Origin: Anaerolinea sp.
GTDB lineage: Bacteria; Chloroflexota; Anaerolineae; Promineifilales; Promineifilaceae
Length of the DNA stretch: 45,738 nt
Assembly: GCA_014879875.1 (NCBI GenBank)
Contig: JACSRF010000270.1
Coordinates: forward strand, 1 to 45,738
Reading direction: 5' to 3'
Every line of letters begins with the position of its first letter. The first letter of the stretch is position 1. The translations under genes were made by a program, and so were the position numbers. Positions 27,947 to 36,397 of this stretch are shown here, one piece after another. A model generated the notes under the pieces. That model saw only the letters and a program-made list of their open reading frames with translations, did not search any database and was not told where the DNA came from.

Positions 27947-29500
27947 CTATGCTTCCTCCATTTCGATGGTTACTTCAACCGGGGCGGGCTGTGCGGACGG
28001 GATACGGCCGTACAAATCCGTTATTTCACGCAGGTAATATTGAATTCTGTCGTCGAGCATGTCCGGGGTGTAGCGCCAGCGCCAGTAGCCGCCCACTTTG
28101 CCGGGGAAGTTCATGCGCGCTTCGCCGCCAAGCCGCATCAGGTCTTGCAGGGTGGCAACGGCCGTATCCGCCACCGACATCCACGCCAGCCGCACCATGT
28201 CCCAGGCAATGTTGCGCCCATCCACCGACAGGTAACGGCGGATGTGGTCCCGTTCCCACTCGTCGGCGCTGCGATACCAGCCAACCGTTGTGTCATTGTC
28301 ATGCGTGCCGGTGTATACGACGCAGTTCGGCGTGCCGAAGTGATGCGGCAAAAAGTCACTGTTACGCTCGCCACCAAAGGCAAATTGCAAAATTTTCATG
28401 CCGGGGAAATCAAACTGATCGCGCAGCGCGCGCACCGATGGCGTAATGACCCCCAGGTCTTCGGCAATAATGGGCAGGTCGCCCAACTGGTCGCGCATTT
28501 TTTGGAAAAAGTGAAGACCCGGCCCTTTCACCCAACGCCCGACCATCGCCGTCGGCTCTTCCGCCGGGATTTCCCAGTAAGCATCGAAGCCGCGGAAATG
28601 ATCAATGCGCACAATATCGGCCTGGGTAAAGGTCATTTGCAGCCGTTTTACCCACCAGGCGAAATCATCCTGCGCCATGCGCGACCAACGGTAAAGCGGA
28701 TTGCCCCAACGCTGCCCGGTGACGCTGAAATAGTCCGGTGGCACACCGGCGATGAATTCTGGCGAACCATCGGCGTGCAAATAGAACAAGTCGCGGTTGG
28801 CCCACACGTCGGCGCTGTCGTAAGCGACAAAAATGGGGATGTCGCCGACAATTTTAATATCCCGGTCGTTGGCATATTGCTTCAGAGCGAGCCACTGCTG
28901 GAAGAAAAGGAACTGTAGGAATTTATGCCGCTCAATTTCGTCGGCCAATTTTTGGGACCACTGCTGCATAGCCACTGGCTCCCGCCGGGCGATGTCCGTC
29001 GGCCAGGTGTTCCAGACGCCCCCTTCGTGATCCGCATGGTAATTTTTCACGGCCATGAAGAGGGCAAAATCATCGAGCCAGAAGGCTTGTTCCTGACAGA
29101 ATTGAGCGAAGGCGGCGCGCTGGACGGCCGTCCCCGCTTGCTGAAAATGCCGGTGCGCCTGGGCAAACAAGCTGTTCTTGTAAGCGATGACCGGCCCGTA
29201 ATCCACTTCATGTACTGGAAAGGAGGGGGCGTATTGGACGGCCGTTGCCGGTAAATAGCCATCAGCGACCAGCCTGTCCGGGCTGAGCAACAACGGATTC
29301 CCGGCAAAAGCGGAGAAGCATTGGTACGGCGAATCAGCGTAGCCGGTCGGCCCCAACGGCAAAATCTGCCACAGCGATTGCCCGCTCGCCACCAAAAAAT
29401 CAACAAATTGATACGCAGCTTCCCCAAAATCGCCAATACCATAGCGACTGGGGAATGATGTGGGGTGTGCTAAGACGCCTGCGGCACGTGGAAATCTCAT
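27947..29500 (-). CDS. malQ: 4-alpha-glucanotransferase (GH77)
   Basis: GVLAHPTSFPSRYGIGDFG, SPYQCFSAFAGNPLLLSP, VRIDHFRGFDAYWEIPA, IIAEDLGVITPSV, YTGTHDNDTTVGWY. Confidence 0.95.
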   Translation of the reverse strand: MRFPRAAGVLAHPTSFPSRYGIGDFGEAAYQFVDFLVASGQSLWQILPLGPTGYADSPYQCFSAFAGNPLLLSPDRLVADGYLPATAVQYAPSFPVHEVDYGPVIAYKNSLFAQAHRHFQQAGTAVQRAAFAQFCQEQAFWLDDFALFMAVKNYHADHEGGVWNTWPTDIARREPVAMQQWSQKLADEIERHKFLQFLFFQQWLALKQYANDRDIKIVGDIPIFVAYDSADVWANRDLFYLHADGSPEFIAGVPPDYFSVTGQRWGNPLYRWSRMAQDDFAWWVKRLQMTFTQADIVRIDHFRGFDAYWEIPAEEPTAMVGRWVKGPGLHFFQKMRDQLGDLPIIAEDLGVITPSVRALRDQFDFPGMKILQFAFGGERNSDFLPHHFGTPNCVVYTGTHDNDTTVGWYRSADEWERDHIRRYLSVDGRNIAWDMVRLAWMSVADTAVATLQDLMRLGGEARMNFPGKVGGYWRWRYTPDMLDDRIQYYLREITDLYGRIPSAQPAPVEVTIEMEEA

Positions 29501-29510
29501 AATTAGTCCT

Positions 29511-29555
29511 TTAGTTATTAGTGCGATAGTGTATTAGCGCGTTAACTGCACTATC
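29511..29555. repeat. Weak heptamer-phased repeat with inverted ends, overlapping the glgA stop
   Basis: TTAGTTA TTAGTGC GATAGTG TATTAGC GCGTTAA CTGCACT ATC; ends GATAGTG/CACTATC. Confidence 0.5.
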
Positions 29556-30993
29556 TCCCTACTTTCGCGATTGCCCAATCATACAACTGTTGGTAGCCCT
29601 GGGCTGATTTTTTCCAGGAATAATCCGCCATCATACCATTGTGTTGAATTTGCTGCCAGAGCGGTTTGTCCACGTTGTAGACGTAAATGGCGCGTTGGAG
29701 AGCATGCCAGAAGGCGTCGGCGCTGTAGTCAAAGAAGCTGAAACCGGTGATGCCATCTTGCACCGTGTCGGCCAGGCCGCCGGTGGCGCGTACCAGGGGC
29801 ACGCTGCCATAACGCATAGAGATGAGCTGCCCCAGGCCGCATGGCTCAAACAGGGAGGGCATCAGGAAAATGTCGCTGCCGGCGTAAATGAGCGGGGCCA
29901 GGGCAGCTTCGTAGGACAGGAAGGCCGTCATCTTGTCGCGGTGATAAGCGGACAGCGAGGCGAACATCGCTTCGTACTGCGCCGCGCCGGTTCCCAAGAC
30001 CACAAATTGCGCCGGGCCAGAATAGCCATTCATCAATTGATGAATGACGTGCCCCATGATGTCCAGTCCTTTTTGCCAGTCGAGGCGGGAAACCATGGCG
30101 ACCAGGGGAATGTTATCTATTTGGGGCAATCTGGCGCGCATTTGTAAGGCGCGGCGGTTTTCTAGCCGCTTTTGTATGTTTTCAGCGTCAAAATTGGCGG
30201 CCAGATGGGTGTCTGTGGCCGGATTCCATTCGTCGTAATCGAGGCCGTTCAAAATGCCGTGCAGATCATACTGGCGGTGGCGCAGCAAGCCATCCATGCC
30301 CGCGCCCCCTTCGTAGGTCATGATTTCGCGGGCGTAGGTGGGGCTGACGGTGTTGACGAGGGTGGCGTGGTAAATGCCACGCGCCATAAAATTCACTTCG
30401 CTGTAAGCCTCCTCCATGAGTGCATGGGTGACGATGCGCAGGTAATCCATGATGTACCAGTTGGTTTTGCCCTGGTGCGCCAGGTTATGAATGGTGAAGA
30501 CACTGGGCACGCCGCGGAAAAAGTCGTCGGACTGACCGGCCGTTGCCAGCCAGGTGACGGCCGGCGCGGTGTGCCAATCGTGCGCGTGCAGCACGTCGGG
30601 ACGCCAATCCAGGGAGCGCATCAATTCCAGGGCCGCTTTGCTGAAGAAGGCGAAACGGTACGCATCGTCCCAGTAGCCGTAGAGCGACGGCCGATTGAAC
30701 AAATTCCATTCGGCGATAAAGTAGACGGGCACATCGCTGTTAGGCAGCATGCCCTGAAAAACGCCGGTGCGAATGTCGCCGGCGCCGGTGGGCACGGTGA
30801 AGATGTGCGCCAACGGCTCTACGCCGGGATAACCAGACTCGATTTTTTGGTAGGCGGGCATGACGACGCGCACGTCGTGCCCCATTGCTTTAAGCGCCTT
30901 GGGCAGCGACCCGCCGATGTCGCCCAGGCCGCCGGTCTTGGCGAAGGGCGCGACTTCGGCGCTGAGGAATAAGATTTTAAGTGGCTTTGCCAT
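29551..30993 (-). CDS. glgA: Glycogen synthase (GT5)
   Basis: KILFLSAEVAPFAKTGGLGDIGGSLPKAL; HAHDWHTA; MPSLFEPCGLGQLISMRYGSVPLVRATGGLADTV. Confidence 0.95.
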   Translation of the reverse strand: MAKPLKILFLSAEVAPFAKTGGLGDIGGSLPKALKAMGHDVRVVMPAYQKIESGYPGVEPLAHIFTVPTGAGDIRTGVFQGMLPNSDVPVYFIAEWNLFNRPSLYGYWDDAYRFAFFSKAALELMRSLDWRPDVLHAHDWHTAPAVTWLATAGQSDDFFRGVPSVFTIHNLAHQGKTNWYIMDYLRIVTHALMEEAYSEVNFMARGIYHATLVNTVSPTYAREIMTYEGGAGMDGLLRHRQYDLHGILNGLDYDEWNPATDTHLAANFDAENIQKRLENRRALQMRARLPQIDNIPLVAMVSRLDWQKGLDIMGHVIHQLMNGYSGPAQFVVLGTGAAQYEAMFASLSAYHRDKMTAFLSYEAALAPLIYAGSDIFLMPSLFEPCGLGQLISMRYGSVPLVRATGGLADTVQDGITGFSFFDYSADAFWHALQRAIYVYNVDKPLWQQIQHNGMMADYSWKKSAQGYQQLYDWAIAKVGR

Positions 30994-31006
30994 GTTTGAT
31001 GTCCCT

Positions 31007-31041
31007 GTAGTCAGTAATCGGTGGTCAGTAGTCAGTAATCG
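31007..31041. repeat. Five-unit heptamer array upstream of glgA
   Basis: GTAGTCA GTAATCG GTGGTCA GTAGTCA GTAATCG; GTCCCTG direct repeats at 31001-31007 and 31050-31056. Confidence 0.85.
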
Positions 31042-31102
31042 GTTCTATTGTCCCTGATTTGAGCGTGCGGTTCAAATGAATATTACGCAACAGGCAATAC
31101 CT

Positions 31103-32320
31103 CTACTTATTTTCCTGTTTTACCCAGGTATTGAAAAGGATAACGGCCGTTCCCGCCAACAGCGCTCCCCACAAAAATGGGGCCGCGGGGCCGAAGCCGT
31201 GCCAACGACCAATCCCTTGCCACAACACGCCGGCGATAAGGCTGGCAGGGAGGATGGCGATGCCAACGGCCGCATTGTACAGCCCAAATGCCGTGCCGCG
31301 CTGTTCCGGAACGACGAGATCGGCGACGAATGCTTTGGCCGTCCCTTCTACGGCCGCGTAGTACACGCCATACAAAGCGTAAAGCAGCCAGATGTGGGCG
31401 GCCGTTTGCGCCAGCGCGAAGCCCAGGTAAAGCAGCGCATAGACCAGCCAACCACCGGTAATCAACCGCGCGCGCCCCACCCGGTCTGACAAAGCGCCCA
31501 GCGGGCCGGAGAGGACTGCGTAGACCAGGTTGAAGGTGGCTAACATACCCAGAATACCGAGGACGCTAAGGCCGCGTTCTTGGGCGCGCAGGATGAGGAA
31601 GGCGTCGGCAGAGTTGCCCAGAGTAAAGAGGATGAGCACGAGTAGGAAGCGGCGAAAGCGGAGATCGAAACCGCGCCAGGATAGCTGGGGAAGGGGGCGT
31701 TGGTGGGCAACGGCCGTTTCCCGCGCCCCCACCGCCAACACGACCACGGCCAACGCAGCAGGGATGATGCTCACCAGCACCACTTGCTGGAAGGCGCTGC
31801 GAGTCAGGGCCACCGCCCCTTGCTGCGCCGCCCAAATCACAGCCAGGGCGATCAGCAAGCCGATCATGGCCCCGGCCGTATCACCGGCGCGGTGCAGGCC
31901 ATACGCCAACCCACGATGCTGCGCGTCAACGCTGTCCGCCAGCAAGGCATCACGTGGGGCGGTGCGTACCCCTTTGCCCACGCGGTCGCCAAAGCGCACG
32001 GCCAGCACGCCGCCCCAACTACCAACGATGTAGAGAAAGGGCTTCATTAGCGTGGAAATGGCATAGCCAGCGACAGCCAGGCTTTTGCGCCGACCCAATT
32101 TGTCGGAAAACCAGCCGGAGAAAATTTTGAGCAGGCTGGCGGCGCTTTCCGCCACTCCTTCAATGAGGCCGATGAGACTGGTGCGCACCCCCAGCACGTT
32201 AGCCAGGAACAGGGGCAGCAGGTTAATGACCATTTCGCTGGAAATGTCTGTGAGAAAGCTGGTGATGGTGACGACCCAGACGTTGCGGGGTAATTGTTGG
32301 TAAGTGGATTTTGTCATCAT
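31103..32320 (-). CDS. MFS transporter
   Basis: 12-TM-like MFS: SSEMVINLLPLFLANVLGVRTSLIGLIEGVAESAASLLKIFSGWFSDKLGRRKSLAVAGY...RFGDRVGKGVRTAPRDALLADS. Start MMTKSTY at 32320. Confidence 0.88.
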   Translation of the reverse strand: MMTKSTYQQLPRNVWVVTITSFLTDISSEMVINLLPLFLANVLGVRTSLIGLIEGVAESAASLLKIFSGWFSDKLGRRKSLAVAGYAISTLMKPFLYIVGSWGGVLAVRFGDRVGKGVRTAPRDALLADSVDAQHRGLAYGLHRAGDTAGAMIGLLIALAVIWAAQQGAVALTRSAFQQVVLVSIIPAALAVVVLAVGARETAVAHQRPLPQLSWRGFDLRFRRFLLVLILFTLGNSADAFLILRAQERGLSVLGILGMLATFNLVYAVLSGPLGALSDRVGRARLITGGWLVYALLYLGFALAQTAAHIWLLYALYGVYYAAVEGTAKAFVADLVVPEQRGTAFGLYNAAVGIAILPASLIAGVLWQGIGRWHGFGPAAPFLWGALLAGTAVILFNTWVKQENK

Positions 32321-32433
32321 GGGCAACCTTTTTCCCTTATTTTCCCGCAAAACCTACTCCTGTCCAATCAAGTCGCCATGCCGGTTCCGGCTGGCTGTTG
32401 TACAATAGGATCAGTTATCCTGGGAGAAAGCTT

Positions 32434-33210
32434 ATGTCTTTGCGGCGCATGTTACCTTTCATCTTAATTAACATTGTTGTGTCGGCGGTCGTGGTGCTGG
32501 CGATTTTGTTCTGGTGGGATAATCGTGGCGCACAGCCGGATGAGGTGGCCGCGCCGGAAACGGCCGTTGCGACCCCCTTCCCTGCCGTGGCGACGGCTGA
32601 AGCCGCCGCGGCCGCCATCCCTGAAGTCACGGAAGCGCCAGCGCCCGACCCCAATGAGCCGCTGGTGCATACGGTGCAAGCTGGCGATACGCTCATGAAT
32701 ATCAGTCAATTTTATGACGTGGCGCTGGATGACATCATCACGGCCAACAATATCGCCAACCCCAACATACTCAGCGTCGGGCAGCAGCTTGTTATTCCGG
32801 TGGGGGGCATTCCGACAGCGACGCCGGCGCCAACCGCAACGGCAACGGCGGCCGTTATTCCTTCACCCAATCCCACCACAGAACTGGAACAAGGAGAGGT
32901 AAAGCTGGTGATTACGGCCGTTATCGGCGCTGGCAATTTGACCAATGAGGCGGTGCAAATCGTCAACACCGGCAGCCGCCAGGTTGGTTTGCTCAACTGG
33001 AAGGTAGCTGATACGGATGGGCACGTGTATACCTTTGATCGCTTTACCCTCTTTGGTGATGGCGCCGGACTGCTGCTGCATACAGAAGCGGGTCAAAACA
33101 GCGCCACCGATTTGTATTGGGGGTTGGAACAACCTATCTGGGAGTCTGGGGAGTTAGTAACGTTAGTAGACGCGGAAAACACCATTCAAGCAACGTTTGT
33201 TGTTCCGTAA
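32434..33210 (+). CDS. Membrane-anchored LysM protein with C-terminal lamin-tail-like (LTD) domain
   Basis: N-terminal TM (PFILINIVVSAVVVLAILFWW); LysM HTVQAGDTLMNISQFYDVALDDIITANNIANPNILSVGQQLVIP; LTD-like LTNEAVQIVNTGSRQVGLLNWKVADTDGHVYTF. Confidence 0.85.
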   Translation: MSLRRMLPFILINIVVSAVVVLAILFWWDNRGAQPDEVAAPETAVATPFPAVATAEAAAAAIPEVTEAPAPDPNEPLVHTVQAGDTLMNISQFYDVALDDIITANNIANPNILSVGQQLVIPVGGIPTATPAPTATATAAVIPSPNPTTELEQGEVKLVITAVIGAGNLTNEAVQIVNTGSRQVGLLNWKVADTDGHVYTFDRFTLFGDGAGLLLHTEAGQNSATDLYWGLEQPIWESGELVTLVDAENTIQATFVVP

Positions 33211-33239
33211 TCGGTAAGCCGTTAGCCGTTTACAGTTTA
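33205..33239. repeat. Five-unit heptamer array containing the LysM gene stop codon
   Basis: CCGTAAT CGGTAAG CCGTTAG CCGTTTA CAGTTTA; stop TAA at 33208-33210 lies in the first unit. Confidence 0.8.
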
Positions 33240-33268
33240 CGGCTCATAATCTTATACGGAGGTGAATC

Positions 33269-33493
33269 ATGCGTGGGTTAATTGACAAAAAAGGTGAGCA
33301 ATTTGCGTATTTAGAGGGTAACACCCTGTATACAATGGATGGCGAAGCGACCGGGTATTTGCAAGAGGAGTTTGTCGTTGACCTGGCCGGAAAAAAGATT
33401 TGGCGGGTGGTGGGGGATGGGGTCTATACCCTGAACGACGCAGAAACCATTGGCTATTTTAGCAGCGATATGCCAGACCATCTGGTTCGGTGA
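33269..33493 (+). CDS. Small 74-aa repeat protein (possibly 4-fold beta-flower-like)
   Basis: MRGLIDKKGEQFAYLEGNTLYTMDGEATGYLQEEFVVDLAGKKIWRVVGDGVYTLNDAETIGYFSSDMPDHLVR; preceded by ggaggtgaatcATG. Confidence 0.7.
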   Translation: MRGLIDKKGEQFAYLEGNTLYTMDGEATGYLQEEFVVDLAGKKIWRVVGDGVYTLNDAETIGYFSSDMPDHLVR

Positions 33494-33521
33494 CAAGAAC
33501 AAAGCAAATTCGGAGAACATC

Positions 33522-34394
33522 ATGAGATTAGGGGCGCACATGAGTACGGCCGGTGGTGTACACACGGCTTTTCGACGAGGTGAGGCTGCGAGCTGCGAGT
33601 CCATGCTCATTTTCACAAAGAGCAACCGGCAGTGGCAGGCCAAACCGCTAACAGCGCAAGACATTACCCAATACCAGGAAGCGGCGCAGACGCATCCGCA
33701 TATTTACCCGGTGGCCGTCCATGCCAGTTACCTGATCAATATCGCCTCGCCAGATGCGGCGCTGTGGGAAAAATCGTACCAGGGGCTTAAGGATGAAGTA
33801 GAACGGGCCGGTGCATTGGGGATTCCCCTGCTAACATTCCACCCTGGTTCTTACATGGACAGCGATGAGCAGGCAGGATTGGCGGCGATTGCGCGAGCGC
33901 TGCGACGATTGGTGACGGAAACGGCCGTCTCCGCCCCCCACACCACCATTTGCCTGGAAAACATGGCCGGGCAGGGAACCAACCTCGGCGGCCGTTTTGA
34001 GCATCTCGCTTATTTGCTGCAAGCAGTCGGGCACGACCCGCGCCTGGGCATTTGCTTCGACACCTGCCACGCCTTCGCCTCCGGTTACGACATCCGCAGC
34101 CCAGAGGCGTATGCAGCAACGATGGCGGAGTTTGACCGAATCGTTGGCTTACAGCACATCAAGTTTTTCCACCTCAACGACAGCAAACATGAACTCGGCT
34201 CCAATAAAGACCGGCACGAACACATTGGGCAGGGCTTTATCGGGCGTGAAGGTTTTGCTAATTTTGTCAATGACTCGCGTTGGGCGGATTTGGGCGGCCA
34301 TTTAGAAACGCCGAAGACGGAGAAGGATGACGACGGCCGTGAAATTGATATGGACGTGGTCAATCTGGCGACGCTGCGGGAGTTGATCAAGTGA
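33522..34394 (+). CDS. nfo: Deoxyribonuclease IV (endonuclease IV)
   Basis: MRLGAHMSTAGGVHTAF, FHPGSY, ENMAGQGTNLGGRFEHLAYLL, GICFDTCHAFASGYD, FHLNDSKHELGSNKDRHEHIGQG. Confidence 0.95.
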   Translation: MRLGAHMSTAGGVHTAFRRGEAASCESMLIFTKSNRQWQAKPLTAQDITQYQEAAQTHPHIYPVAVHASYLINIASPDAALWEKSYQGLKDEVERAGALGIPLLTFHPGSYMDSDEQAGLAAIARALRRLVTETAVSAPHTTICLENMAGQGTNLGGRFEHLAYLLQAVGHDPRLGICFDTCHAFASGYDIRSPEAYAATMAEFDRIVGLQHIKFFHLNDSKHELGSNKDRHEHIGQGFIGREGFANFVNDSRWADLGGHLETPKTEKDDDGREIDMDVVNLATLRELIK

Positions 34395-35452
34395 CATTTA
34401 TTGTAGATGCTCATCTGGACCTGGCGTACAATGCGTTGGGATACGGCCGTGACCAACGCCTCCCCCTCGACCAACTACGCGCGCAAAGTTCGGCCGGCGT
34501 GCGCGGTATTCCTATCGTCACCCTGCCCGAATTGCAAAAGGGGGGCGTGGGACTTGTCTTTGGCACGTTGTTTGTAATGCCCGCCGCCAACCGCTTCACC
34601 AGCCTGGACGGGGGCAAAACGTACCGCACGGCCGTCGAAGCGCACCAACAAGCCATGGCGCAGCTCGACTATTACCATCGCCTGGCCGACGATCATGAGA
34701 CCATCCGCCTGGTGACAGATTTAGCCAGTCTCGATGTCGTCCTTACCAGCCATCAACCCGACGCCGCCGCGCCGCTGTTGGGCATTGTGCCCCTCATGGA
34801 AGGGGCAGACCCCATCCGCGAGCCGGAAGAGGCGGAATATTGGTACGAACACGGCCTACGCATCATCGGCCTGGCGTGGGATGATACGCGCTACGCGGCC
34901 GGCGCCTGGGGCGACGGGGGCGGTCTTACCCGTGAAGGCTGCCGGCTGCTAGAGGTGATGGCAAACTTTGGCTTCATCGCCGACCTGACGCACATGAGCG
35001 AACGCGCCAGCCTGGAAACGATGGAGCGCTATCCGGGGCCGGTGATCGCCACGCACAGCAACGCGCGCGCGCTGGTTCCCGGCGCAAGGCAGTTGAGCGA
35101 TACGCAAATCCGGCTGTTGGGCGAACGGGGTGGGGTGATCGGCATTGTGCTTTTCAACCACTTTTTGCAGGCGGACTACCGCAAAGGCGACCCCAAACAA
35201 AGCGTGACATTAGAGCAGGTGGTGGCGCATATTGATCACATTTGCCAACTACTGGGCAGCGCCGCGCACGTGGGCATTGGCAGCGATTTTGATGGTGGTT
35301 TTGGCGCGGCCGACATCCCGGCGGAGATGGATTCGGCGGCCGATTACGGGCTGATTGCGGTGAAGTTGCGCGAAAAGGGGTATACGGCCGTAGACGTAGC
35401 CGGGATCATGGGTGAGAATTGGCTCAACCTGCTACGGCGTGCGTGGAGATAA
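34391..35452 (+). CDS. Membrane dipeptidase (peptidase M19)
   Basis: DAHLDLAYNALG, GLRIIGLAWDDTRYA, DLTHMSE, PVIATHSNARALVPGARQLSD, VGIGSDFDGGFG; GTG start overlapping the nfo stop. Confidence 0.92.
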   Translation: MTFIVDAHLDLAYNALGYGRDQRLPLDQLRAQSSAGVRGIPIVTLPELQKGGVGLVFGTLFVMPAANRFTSLDGGKTYRTAVEAHQQAMAQLDYYHRLADDHETIRLVTDLASLDVVLTSHQPDAAAPLLGIVPLMEGADPIREPEEAEYWYEHGLRIIGLAWDDTRYAAGAWGDGGGLTREGCRLLEVMANFGFIADLTHMSERASLETMERYPGPVIATHSNARALVPGARQLSDTQIRLLGERGGVIGIVLFNHFLQADYRKGDPKQSVTLEQVVAHIDHICQLLGSAAHVGIGSDFDGGFGAADIPAEMDSAADYGLIAVKLREKGYTAVDVAGIMGENWLNLLRRAWR

Positions 35453-35486
35453 ATACCTGTTTTTTGTGTGTGCTATACTATACTCA

Positions 35487-36371
35487 ATGAAAACAGATTC
35501 GCTCTTCCACGAACTCTTACAACTGGCCCCAAGAATCTTATTCGATTTGTGGCAAATTGAGCCTGACTGCGCCTACACCTTTAGCAGCCCGGTCATTAAA
35601 GCGAGTGAACGGCGTTTAGATGGCGTGTTGGAACCGGTTGAGCCGGGGCGCCGCCGCTATTTTGTGGAAATACAAGGTTATCGGGATAACGCAATCTACT
35701 GGCGCGCTGTGCAGCAAATCGGTCTGTTTCACGAACAACAAGCGCACCCGGAGCCAACTGATTGGCAGGCTCTATTTCTCTTTCTGGACAAAACCTTCGA
35801 TCCGGGACCGGAGAGTTTGGGACGGTTGTATCACCCTGATAGCGATTGGTTTTTGCGTGGTTATGTGGCTGAGTTGTTACAGAAAGTGAAACGGCCGTCG
35901 CCGATGTTGAATGTATTGCGGCCACTTCTTGCGCAGCATGAGCAAGAAATACGCCAGCATGCCCCCACCTGGGCGCAAGAAATCCGTCATTTACCAGATA
36001 TAGACGAAGCAGCGCAGGTGAAAATGCTGCGTCTATTGGGTCAGTTCATTGGGCGAAAGTTTATCCACCTGACCAATGAGGAGATAGAAACGATGATTGA
36101 GTTAGCGCCACTGGAAGAAACGGCAATGGGTAAAGAATTGATTCAGCAGGGAATTCAGCAGGGAATTCAGCAGGGAATTCAGCAGGGCGTACAAGCCGGG
36201 CAGGTTGAGGTGCTGGCCGAGCTAATCGAACAAAAATTTGGCATTCCGGCCACCCTGGTAAGCCTCAAACTGGCGTATGTCCCTGTCACCCGCCTGAAAG
36301 CGCTAAGCCGGTACATTCTCGAAGCAACCACGTATCAACAAATTGAGGCGTGGCTGGCGGCCGAAGGGTAA
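35487..36371 (+). CDS. DUF2887-like PD-(D/E)XK nuclease-type protein with DUF4351-like C-terminus
   Basis: MKTDSLFHELLQLAPRILFDLWQI..Y.F.SPVIKASERRLDGVLEP...RRYFVEIQGYRDNAIYWRAVQQIGLF; C-terminal VTRLKALSRYILEATTYQQIEAWL. Confidence 0.75.
   Translation: MKTDSLFHELLQLAPRILFDLWQIEPDCAYTFSSPVIKASERRLDGVLEPVEPGRRRYFVEIQGYRDNAIYWRAVQQIGLFHEQQAHPEPTDWQALFLFLDKTFDPGPESLGRLYHPDSDWFLRGYVAELLQKVKRPSPMLNVLRPLLAQHEQEIRQHAPTWAQEIRHLPDIDEAAQVKMLRLLGQFIGRKFIHLTNEEIETMIELAPLEETAMGKELIQQGIQQGIQQGIQQGVQAGQVEVLAELIEQKFGIPATLVSLKLAYVPVTRLKALSRYILEATTYQQIEAWLAAEG
36141..36188 (+). repeat. 12-bp in-frame tandem repeat, about 4 copies
   Basis: (ATTCAGCAGGGA)n encoding IQQGIQQGIQQGIQQG. Confidence 0.95.
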
Positions 36372-36397
36372 ACGGCCGTTTACCCCTCGGCCAGTTG

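Noticed and set aside
35487-36371. Transposase / mobile element
   Set aside because: DUF2887-like proteins are sometimes annotated as putative transposases, but no terminal inverted repeats or target duplication were found around it.
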